Part shown: positions 49,395 to 61,000 of the stretch, piece by piece
Layout of the letters: every line of letters begins with the position of its first letter
How positions within the stretch are numbered: position 1 is the stretch's first letter
NCBI GenBank assembly: GCA_009869945.1
Contig: WIXG01000040.1
Span: 1 to 64,000 of the forward strand
Reading direction: 5' to 3'
From: Mesaphorura yosii
Taxonomy: Eukaryota > Arthropoda > Collembola > Poduromorpha > Tullbergiidae
DNA: 64,000 bases
The notes under the pieces: model-generated
Told to the model about the DNA's origin: nothing
What the model saw: only the letters and a program-made list of their open reading frames with translations
The model's database searches: none
Program-made: the position numbers and the translations under genes

Positions 49395-52300
49395 ATGGAC
49401 TACTTAGATTCGACTTGGACGACCTACGAAATTGATTGTGCTTTACAAAACCAAGATTTCTACTACAATACTACAGCTACGAAACCAAGCCTGCCCTGCG
49501 CAGCGTCAAAGAACATTGATATTGACAACTACAATTGCAAAGAAGAAAGAGGAGTACCCACGCTTCAGGAGAAACCAGCTACTTCTACCACTTCATACTG
49601 CACTTCGTCCAACATCTACGGATCAGGTGGCAAGGTGTCCATTCTGAAGCAAGGAAGTTGCAAGAATTGTCCAGCAATGGCTACTAAAATTAATAAGGTA
49701 AGTCTTGCAACTCCGGTGTATTTTTCATGCAACATTTTTCCGCCTCCACTTTGTGGATATTTTAGCATTAGCCGCCTTTTGTTGAACTGCAATGAATTCA
49801 AGCGTTGCATATTGGATACGTCGATGCATGGATGCTTCAACCATTCGGCTTGACATTTTGTACCGTGGGCATGTCTGTTCGATGCCACACTGCGAGCCAA
49901 AATAACTGCTGATTACGTTGCAAATTATTTATGAATTGAACTTACATGTTCATCAGAATTCAGCATCCAGAATTGTGATGATATTGACAACTTTGTGATC
50001 TGACATCTGGCCGCGAGGGCTTGCGTACTTTTTTGGTTTCGTGAAGAGTGCACAAAAAACGAACAGAATAGCAAACGAAGTCAAAGATCGAATGTATGAA
50101 ATGGATACTTATTGCACTCTCAGCAGATTTTATTCATATATATGCATACATCAAGAAAGAAATGGAGTAAGAAAAGCGATTGTGTAATCCCTTTTATCCT
50201 TTTCTTTTGTCATAAGCTAAATATTCCGAAGAAGATCATAACCAGAGAAAAAGCAATGTTGAATAAATTTTAATTCTTTTTCTGTTTCGTTTGCACACGT
50301 TCGCATTCGTTTTTGGTTTGGTCGAATGATAATGAATTTGAGTGTGCTGTGTTGACGATGATGCTGATTGCTATCACCGAAATATTCATCCATTATGATA
50401 TAACTCCTTGTCACAAGCAAGTCAGGGCAGCGTGATCGAAGTGAATATTAGTACTGCGTATGTCTAATGATTTGCATTGTACCATGCGAAGACTCGGAGT
50501 CGTCGCAATCTTGTCAAAGAAATCTTTCATTGTATAACAATAGGACTGAATTAGAATATACAGCATGCAAAGTAGCGTAATATTATTACCTACTTGTATA
50601 TGCTATTGGGTTTTGCGACTTCTGACTTGATCATCGCAAATCAAGAATAGCATCGCAGCCCGGGATCAAGTTTGTGCCTTGTATTGCGGACGCTTTTCTT
50701 CGAAGGATAAAATCGTGGTGTCAACGTGCACTCTGGCATGAGCAAATGAACAGGGCGTGGATGCACCCGGAGTCGGATAGACTTGAATCAAGTCTAGGCT
50801 TCAGGCTCGCATTTGCTGTATGCAAATGACCAGCTAAGGAATGCGACCGAAAAAGAATCCCTGCGAATAAAGTGATTTACGCAAGTAATTTTATCTATTT
50901 TATGTGTTCCTTATTTTCTCACATCTACACTGAGAAGTCAAGAACACGTAAAAGCATAGACGTAATGAAAAATTAGAATATGAAATGTCATAAAAGAACG
51001 TTGAATCATCGCGATCGCTTGAGTTTTATGCACGTTCAAAAATAACTTTTGAATACAACTTCTTATCAGCCAGACTACATATCGCCATTATGATGGTGAC
51101 AAAAGGTTATCCGTAGTACCTAAGAAAAGGCAGGAGAGGTTAGCAGTTGGCTTTATTAACATGACCTCTTGTGATAATTAGGCGACAGGCTGTGGCAGGA
51201 TCGATAAAACGACAGTCTCGCTTTGTGATTTATGCCGAGTAAATTAATGCTTAAGCCAACGTCAACATTTGACCCGCGACTGCACTGCGACACGCTCGCT
51301 CTCGCGCTTCTCGGCTTTACTTTGGTCGGCAAAACTCACAAATGCACCGAACCGAGTCACATCGTAAATCATTAATATTCAGGATTTATGGATTTCTACC
51401 CAATAAAATGGGTTCATTAGCTTCAGATTTGTGGACAAGATATTTTGTGTTGAGGTAATTACAGTTCACAAAGCGCGGAATGCTAAAAAAATCTGGCGAA
51501 CATTAACACAGCGTGAAATAAAACATGATCCTGATACAGAGTCTTTATGGGTGCAAAATCCATACAAATTACATTTCTTGCCAAATTACATACATGTGAA
51601 CATGAAATTAGGGCAGGGTGAAATATGATACCGTTCAAAATGCAGGTTTCAGCCGCAGCGCAGAAGCTTACGAATCTGAATGAATCTCACCGTGAAATAC
51701 GAGTGAAGTAGTTGGGAGTTGGCAGCCTTGTAACGAGACCTTTTGAACTTTTTTCTTGTTGAGAAAATGAGCCTCTTAAACGGGTCGGACGGTCAACAAT
51801 GCAGCGTAATCTGCATAACGCATCTCATAAACATGTAATAACAATAACAAATACGAATGAGTATGGAGCCCTCGAGTACTGCCGTAAGGGTCCTTATTAA
51901 CCATGTCAAACACTTGTAATCGCACTCTACACTCAAACAACCTGGTAAATATTGAACAATAGAAATGCACTGACTGATTGTATTTCAATGCGGTGGAACA
52001 TTTCAGGTTCGATTAAGAGACTTGTAAACTACCGTCGGCGGCAGCGCCAAAGCTTGCAGCACCTCAGCCTCAGTTATTACCTGTAATGTAATAAGAAACA
52101 CGGTGCAGTCTTGTAACTTAATAATATTGCGGAGAGAGAACGAAAATCTAATTAGAAGACAGGTATCCCACCACCGAGATATCACAATCACAGCCGCCGC
52201 ACCGCCTGAGTCGGTGTCGGCATTCGGCTCCCCACAAACACATTCTTTTACACGCATTTTCATGGGAGCGATTGCCGCAGTGCGTTCACGACAACGTGAA

Positions 52301-55067
52301 ATTCAGAAACTCCGTGACCATCGAATCATCTTTCCCATTCATTGCACATTCAGGGAATACGCATCCAGTATCCAGCAGGCCTTGGCGTTAGCGCTTTGGG
52401 CACTTTTGGAAACTTCTGAATGAAGTTGTAAGGACAGTCTGCCGATTTTTGTGAATGGAGCTGTAAATGAATGAACAGTGATACGTATACGTCTTTACCC
52501 TGTGCGTAAATGTCGAGCCCAATCAGTGAGTAATGAGAAAAGTGAAACACGTCGGACACAAATAGCATAATTTTGCCACATTTCAAATCAGTTAAGCCTC
52601 GAGACAATTTTCAGGGAAGAAAGAAAAGAAAGTTTGTTTGTACAGATTTTTAAATATTATTTTTGGCGTGTGGTGTGTACCATTTTAGCTTTTTAGCCTT
52701 TTTAGCTCGGCTCAAGAAAAGTCTACCAAGTCACAGGCAAATTGCAATGCGTGTGTGTACATTACACAAAGTAAAGCAAACACACGATGATAATATGTAA
52801 ACAATTGCAACTAAAACTAAACTGAAATAGAATGAATGAAATGAATGAATGAGCCGCGGCAGCGAGAGATGCGCGATGCAATGCACAGCACTGATCATGA
52901 CACGGGCAAAGACAGCAAAGGAGTGAGCCGAATGAATGAACGAACGTAGAATTAAGAAATTATTGTATTTAAAAGGAATAATCTAGTGCTGTTTCTTCTC
53001 TGACTTCTGGACAAAGAGCACTAGGGGCACTACCGCATTGACGAATCCAGAATTATCATTACTTGAGCAAAACTGTGAGTACTGCACCGTCGCGGGGCTC
53101 GTAATTTAATTATTGTACACTTTTTTCTCAATGCTGAGTTGAAGCATTGACAACTTGGAACCTGACATTGGTTGATAAATGGTTTATGAATACGCAAATT
53201 GGTGAAACGATTTCTGGAAAAATACAATTATCAAGTACTCCGTGAATAAATGCTTTTACCTCGTTGTAGTTGTTTAGACTTGAATTATCCAATTGCAAGG
53301 GTTTAGCTCGAATGGGCTCCAGTCTTCAGTCACCAAGGTGGCAACACCTCGTAGACTTCTTCCACTTTCTAAGACCAGACTCCGACGAGCATTTCCAGTG
53401 ATAATTCAATTTACTTCCGAGTTCAGACTAAGAAAAACCAACTGCGTAGGTCGCTTTGCTTTTAGAATTCAACATTTTACTTGTGACAAAGCCATTGCAG
53501 AATATTGACGAAGGGTAAAGACAGCTCTAATTTTATTGAATTTGAATGACTTTTCACCCCTTTTACAAATTGGTTTATGGTGACTCTTTCGCTTCGGACA
53601 ATCTGAAATTTGAATTCATAGAAGAGCACATTCGTCCTTCTGGACCAGAAACTAGTCAGTCACTATCGCTAGTCACGAACGTGGTGGTGAGGTTTGATTC
53701 ATTTGACAGTGTTCTTTAAAGCAGATTCATATTTAGCACCTGTCCGTTCAGTGTTTACCATCTGTAATAACAGCGTAAACTCAAACACTAGAAATTGAAA
53801 CTCATTCAATAATTGGGGAACAAGTCCTTTTAAGTACTTTGTTGATGGTCGCCGGCTGCAAATATTAAAATCGAAAAGTCATCCAACGATTTACATAACA
53901 TTGATTCTCTAAAGAGGCGACGACACACGCTCGGCTGAAGTGGGACCCAACAATTTAAGTTTCATTCATTCGTTTTTGCGTACGTGTGAGTGCAAATAGA
54001 AAGGACCGGAAAGGCACAACAATGGAGCACCCGTCAGGAGCATTGTGAGTCATACCAAAATTTCATTCTTGAATAAAGTAAGTTAATTTTTGCCAGTTTG
54101 GTCGTCTGGTCAAGGTATAAGGAAATGGGCCTGAGTTAACACATGACATGCGTTTTTCATACAATAGCAATCACTGTACACCTGTTGTCGTTCGTGTTCA
54201 TGCTGGCTGTGATCTTTCATTCATTGTGCCACTGCCACTGAAAACTTGCGAACATCCGAGGATCCGTGTGCAATTTTAATGCTTTCAGAACGCAATCCTC
54301 GACATTGGTCATGATTAGATTCTGCTGCTCTGAGGCCATAAAATCGGCTCTCAAATTATTACGACTTGTAACCTCTTTTTAACAAGATTTTTTCTTGTGG
54401 AGCTGTACGCAGTTGAAACTTACAAAATTAATAAAAATAGATTTTATTAGCATGAACGTATCTGATTCCGAGCGGGGAGCCAGTTTCATTTTTGACTTGC
54501 AAATTGACCCTGCTCGCAGTTTCTTCACCTTTTACCCGTAATGCCAACTGCATTACTACATTGCAGCTATTTTTTAGCGTTCCAAATTGGACACCTGAGT
54601 TTATTTTAAATTTCGTCAAGCCATAGCATTGCTGCGTGACAAATCTCCGTGTCACCACCACACACGCGGCACGAACTATTGAGATCTTTCATAACTTCTT
54701 GCAAATGTGCGTAGTAACTTCTTGTTCTTCTGTGTAGTCTTATCAGAACTAATTCTTTGTGAAACTTTCTAGGTTACCCGCTTCCAACTGAAGTCCCCAA
54801 CCAAGATGCAGAATAACGCGCATAACAATGGAGCAGAGGCTGCTGCAACCGTCCCTTCGTCATGCAGCTCGGCCACAGTCAACATTAAGCAAGAGAAGGT
54901 TGATGGCGAATTCACCCGACCTCCGTATCATGGTGAACGAGTTACTTCTGGTCCTAATAATAACAACGCTGGAGAGAGTGGAGCTGGCGTCCAACGAGTT
55001 CCCTGTTCCATGCAGAAGGTCCCATCGTTGTCCGATCTTTCTGACCCCGAAAGCTCGAGCTCAATTG
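49395..55067 (+). CDS. pnt: Ets transcription factor, probably Pointed/ETS1 type (N-terminal part; continues past window)
   Basis: Two coding exons, 49395-49697 and 54773-55067, each have clean GT-AG borders. The phase-0 donor (AATAAG/GTAAGT) meets a phase-0 acceptor (TTTCTAG/GTTACC) across a 5.1-kb intron. The second exon carries VNIKQEKVDGE, which resembles the N-terminal IIKTEKVD of vertebrate ETS1, and ends QKVPSLSDLSDPESSSSI plus one base. I associate this with insect Pointed-P2 just before its MAPK site and Pointed (SAM) domain. Those downstream exons are not in the window. Residues 1-101, from the first exon, are Ser/Thr/Asn-rich with five spread cysteines after the first 15 residues and match nothing I know. 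The start is the first in-frame ATG. Pointed acts in the nucleus downstream of Ras/MAPK. The identification rests on short motifs only. Confidence 0.6.
49698..54772 (+). other. 5.1-kb intron of the Pointed-like gene
   Basis: AT-rich and without convincing exons. It contains a (GAAT)n tract near 52831-52851. The second-exon acceptor is at 54771-54772. Short open frames here lack any recognisable feature. The size is 50 to 90 times that of POLE introns, which is usual for developmental regulators carrying intronic enhancers. Confidence 0.6.
52831..52851. repeat. Imperfect (GAAT)n tract
   Basis: AATGAATGAAATGAATGAATG is a tetranucleotide run with one inserted base. The same word (or ATTC on the other strand) recurs near 7605-7622, 40409-40421 and 48723-48734. 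Confidence 0.75.
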
Positions 55068-58000
55068 GTAAGTATGATTTTATGCTACTCTCATTACAAG
55101 CTTTCCACGAGAATCATCAGAGTGGAGGCAATGAAGATTTACTTGCTCTTACTGTTTACTCTTTATATTCTTTACTCATGCATTCCAATTAAACAAGTCT
55201 TTCACCTTAAACACTTCATTAATGTTAAGTAGCCTCAATTGAAATGTCTTTATTAATCAAGGCTTAATCATTTATATGGCTTCAACGATTGCATGGCTCT
55301 GCGCATAAAATCATTGCATTTCAAGACATAAACGAATCGTTTGCAAAAGTGTCCACTTCAGTCGTGCAAAGCTTCCAGGACACAGGAAACGCAAATTTAT
55401 TTCAATAATGAGTCGAGTGCGATGCAGTTTAATATTTTTGCATGACCTCATGCATATAAAAGGTCCTGATATAAACTTCGTACTTCATCAGGCAAAATCA
55501 CGTGATCGTGATCGGGCTTGTACGATGATTACCTTCATACTTATTGCTTTGGCACTTTAGTCTGTCGCAAGTGTTGGATCTCTCTCGTGAAGTTTGAAAT
55601 TGATACACTATTACATAAGCAAACAAGCTGTGCAGTAACTCTGATGTCTGAAGCGATAATAACGCAATGAAATCGGAGTATAAAGGCACAATTGACTCAA
55701 TTCATCCCAATAAACAAGTACGCGAGGCTAATCAAAACATTGATTACTATCACTGCGATTGGGAATACAAAATGAGGAAGTCGTTCATTGAAACAATCAA
55801 ATAACTTGGTTTTGGTTTCTGCAAAGTTGGCCCATCAAAGTGGTGCGACTCTGATTGCTTAACTGCAAAATTCAAGATTTGAATTTCAACACTAATTGAT
55901 TACCCTATCATGTTACTTATCGAGGGGTAAATATACCAATTTAGTAACACGGGAGCACTAAAGCTTTGTACAAAAATCTGAATTTAGAATGGAAAGAACC
56001 CCAAATTCCCACACTTGATCTCAAGGCCATGTTCTCTTCCCCTGATCATGTGTTTAGTTTCTTAATATAAAAGTAACAAGTTCTTTTCATAATGATTTCT
56101 GTAATGCGTTGCTTTAACCCACTCCCACACTTACACTTTTACACTTTTCATTCTTATTGCAATTCAAGGCAACGGGAGAGCATCAACAGATTAATATTTT
56201 ATAGTAGAATCATCCCTCATTTCTTCAACTCCTTTCTTCATCCCATTCAGGCCCTATGCTCACGAGGGTGGATGAAATTTTATGAATCGAAGCATCTCTT
56301 TTACTCCAGCCGAGCTTCATCTCAATTTTTTACGTTCTTTACTCCTTACTAATAAATAATGTAATAGTATGTAGTGTCATTTCTCCTTTATCCGACGTCT
56401 TTCTTTTTGTCACGCCGAAATTTGAAAAGATGGGAAAGGGTCGGTCCGTCTACCATCTACTCATACGCTCCGATGACGCAGAAGCATCCCCGCTGTGGAT
56501 TACATAAAGTTACACGTAAACGAATGCAATCATATAAAGGATTGCTATATTACTCAATAGAAACTCATAAATTTTGTATTTCTTTAACTTAAAGTACAAA
56601 TCGCAGCAGCCCGGCGGTGGATAACTCTTAAAAGCATTGCAGCATTACAATTTACCTGGTGACTCATGAATTGGACTTGGTTGACACTTTACGACCACTT
56701 CGAATGTCGTTCTCGGCAAGATGCGGCAGAGTTCTCTCCTCTGCTTTCTTAGTGCTGACAAATTGCCTAAAATTTTCTTAAGATTTATTAATATAATCTT
56801 GTAATAAAGGCCGTATACAATGCGCCATAAAGTAATAAGAACCAGGTTTTATAAGAAGAAATTGATCGAAACCTTAAAAAGTGTAGGTTTGTGGGTTTTT
56901 ATTTATGATTACTCACATGCATTGCCTATTATACCCGAATACATACAAAAGCACGTAACTGTGTAACAATGGCACGGGCGTTTGAGCATGAATGGATTTC
57001 TTGCGTGAGAAAAACTTTGGATTGCAATGATAAATATGATTGTATGATTATGAATTCCGAGTAATGCTATGCGCTATGGGCTTGAGCTCAAGAGGTTAAG
57101 TATAGCATGGAGGGTATGATCGGACTTCTGTTCCAGGAATTTAAGGCTTTTCTAAGAAAATTCCAAGACGTATCATTATTATAATAAGCGTAGATCACAA
57201 ATCTCTTGGTCTTACTCATTCTTGTTATAATACGACTGTAATCTATATAAAACCATAATCGATAATCTCGCGACTTACGACATCGGGTCTTAATTACCCC
57301 AAGCACGCAATTTCTCCATGAGCAAGTGCATGACAGAATAATTGCGTGAGGAGCTGCTACAGTTCTAATTCATTTTTTCGGACGCCTACATTTTTATTCG
57401 CACACTTGTTCTGACGTGACCTTCAGCATCGGCATCAAGCATTTTGTAAACTAGCATGATTTCCTGGCACAACTGGCCTGTGGTTTGCAAGTTCAAGGCA
57501 CATGCAGTTTCTTGACTTTGACTTCACGTTAAGAATGAGTATGAATAATGCTCATGTAAAGCAGCGTTCGTTCCTGTTTCGTTATGGTACTAATCTCCCG
57601 TCCAATAATTCTGAAGCACAGCAAAAAGTCAAGTTGGACTGGCTTTGTATTATTAGTCCACGGTTTCATTCATTCTTCGTCGGCTACCCGTTTCAGCTTT
57701 TACTGGCTTATGATCTGGATTAGATAAAAAGATTGTGGTTCAAGCCCTGGTTTTGTTCTACTGTATGATTTAATTTACGACCCTGTATTGCCTCATGTTC
57801 TGGCTTTCGTATAAACAGTTTCTGCTGTTTGTGATATTTACGCAATAATGCAATTGATCTACCCTGATTTCTAACGCGACCAGCCAGTATCGTCTTCGGA
57901 CCCACACATTTCATAAGTTTCAAGTCAAGGCTCAACTCAAACTCCGACTCTTCAAGACCAAGTCGTTGATGAAAAGGGACCGGAGTCTAACTCGGAGCTA

Positions 58001-61000
58001 TGTTCCTGCTGTTGAATTGATGTTGGCCGGTCTGGCCGGCATGAGAATGAGAAAGTGTGAGGGAGGCACTGGAAATGTGTAAAAGATTCAGTTTCATTCA
58101 TAAAAATTTGTTTTGAGAAAGGACCGACGACCAAGAAATTCTGCCTAAAGGTAGTAATTTAATGGTTGTTGATGCGTCGTAAGTGTGAAAGGGATTCGAG
58201 AAAAGGACAACAAAAAGTGTTCGCTGTAGTTTTTGGAACTGGCAGTAGATGATGAAGAAGAGTCAGGCGTCTTAAATTACGTAAGGCATGGACCCTTACT
58301 CCACATGCACGATATACGTTGATGTAACTGGTAACACTAACCTTGCCTTGCCTCGTCTTGCCTGCATTTCTGACGAAACATTAAAAATGTATAAAATGTT
58401 CAGTGAATGAGTAAAACTTCAATGAGAAAATAATAAGGGCCTTTTCACGCGAACGTAAATTCAGTATTAGTGGGATTATTCCGAATTTGCTCTCCCACGA
58501 ATCCTCCTTTCATGATACTCACTTCTGGTTAATACTTTCGCTTGATTCCTTGACGTGACTTTATTTCTCCGTGGCCTCATTATTTGTTTCTTGCATACAC
58601 TCGACACGTAACTGTAATAGAGCTGGCAGGAGAAAAGTTTGAAATATAATAGCGAGAAGAATATGATGCAGTGGGATTCACACAAGCGGGCTGAATTCGG
58701 ACCCTGGAACGCGACACGAGAAGTTAAATGCGCAAAACTTGAAGAAGCGTCAGTGAATTTATTGCCAATCCTTTTCATGCGCACCTTGCCTACTTGTTTT
58801 ATGCGTTTCTCATCTTCAAAATCCGTCTTCAACTTTTACGACACCATAACCCATTTCAATTTGAGAGTTGGGAATAAGTCGTGGTTTTTCCTACCTTTCG
58901 CCTTTGATCTCCTCCTGGTACACTCCAGTTTAGCGAATTTTTACTTTGCAAGATTATAATTTTACGTCGTTTGGTGGAAAGCCAAATTGTCATGTCAAGC
59001 GAGCTGATGCTTAAAAAAGCAGTAAAAATACGCAGGCCTGAGTTCGTGTAATTGTGTACTTAAGAGTACGTGCACCGGTTGAATGGTATACAGCCTTATT
59101 TGCCATCCGTCATTTGCTAAAATGTTACGGTGCGGACAAGATTTGTGCACATAACTGTAGTAATTGGCAATTTTTATAGCATCGTCTCCCTCTCAAAGTA
59201 CACACTTCAAATCATCTCGAATCTTGCAGTAAATATGTTTACTTTAGCCTGTCATGTACCTGAACTACGCCAACTTTTTATTTTCTACGAGATGTCAAGA
59301 AAAATGAAATTTATTTTTAGAACATGCAAGTTACAAAAGTCACTCTTGTCGCTCCTTTGCAGTTTGCTGACTGCAGAATGTTGAGAGTGCGAAGAAGCCA
59401 ACAAAACACACTTGCGTATTATTCGCAGGGGAAATCTGTATAAACGAATAAAACATCAGGGAGCTTCTTAGTGTTTTCACTCAAATTACACTGATAACTG
59501 GTGTCAGAATTTAAATGAGGCCACAGGTCAGGGGTTAATGGGAGTGATTGCACCGTTAACCCATGCATTTAACCAGTCGTGGATTTATACAACATGACAT
59601 CGTCACGCCATTTCTTAGATCTCAGACTCACTGGCTACTGCTATTACTCACAAGTGATCGTATCAGCAGTTACTCATCAGATCATTTGTCATGCCTTGAT
59701 CATGACCACCGCATCTTGACGCTCGAGTTATGAAATATCAGCACGCAGCGCCGACTTGATTTATGGAGTGCTACTATTACTAATATGGTTCACATCTCAC
59801 TGCAATCCCTGCTCACTCTCGTTTACCCCAAGTACGTTTGTACGCTTTAGGCACGGTAGATGGAGGGTGACTCTGGAAAGAGGATTTCAGCCCAGGAGAA
59901 TTAAGTCTTTCACTGTTGACGAAGCTCACATTTACTTTTCTCTCTTGTTCAAGTTCGATATCTTTTAAGTTAGGACTCAGCATTGTTGTGGTTTGTGAAA
60001 GTCTAAAATTTAGCAAGTACATTATTTTATTGAGCTCTTCAAAATTCAGCATTGCATTTTGCATGGTTCAATAGTTGATTGCGTCATGTAACTCACGTTT
60101 GCTTGTACGGGAAATCGCATCTCCGCCGAACCTATTCAGTTATTAAAACTGCGCTGAATAAATTCTGCCAATTTAAATGGAATAATGTTTCGCGTGCTAG
60201 GTCAACCTTGACTGCAGGTGCTACTAGACTTTTGTAGCCCCTTCGATGCAAGCATGTAAAATTGCGTTGCACACGTATTTACTTTTCTTTTCCCAACCAA
60301 AACCAATCTCTCAACAGGAAGAGGGGAAGAATCTATTTTGCATTCATCATTCATCCTAGTCTAGCCCTGATGATCGTAGCATAATGGGGAATGAAATGAC
60401 TTTTTATGTGTTTTCATTCTTAATTATAATTACAAGTAGCAAAAATGAAACCCATCAGAAATAATAATGCTACGAGAAAAGCACAACAATCAGCCTGGTG
60501 TTAGTTGATCATTTTAAAGGCGTACCGTATGAAATACCTTTACATGGGAAAATGTAGCGTGGGAACAAAAATGAATAATGCTATGTTATCAGATCAGGCA
60601 GGACAAGTCAAAATTTACTGCTACTAAATTATACTAGCATTAAAAGAGAGGGCGAGGGGAGACGACTTCACGGCAGGTTCTTTCATTTGAGGTAAGGTAT
60701 TGACAGAAAATGGGAAAATGATCATTTGCTGTTGCTCGTTAATAAGTTCAATTCTCACAATGCCCCGCCTGAAAATGCATTCACTCCTGCCTTGTCTTTT
60801 ATAGCTGGTGTATGTCATCAAACTAAAACTGAACTCGTAAGCATAGGATTTCTAGTTTTCTGAATCTTGAGTCCTGAGAAACTTCAGAAAGATGAAAGAT
60901 GACATAAGACTCCATGAAGAGTTTATGCTCGTTGCTCGTTGAATTTTCAAATGTTGCAGAAAATGATTCTCAGAATAAAAGTTTTTTGCTCACTTTCATG

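Noticed and set aside
58476-58832. 118-codon minus-strand frame
   Set aside because: It starts at TTG rather than ATG, has no known domain and lies in the presumed intron of the Pointed-like gene.
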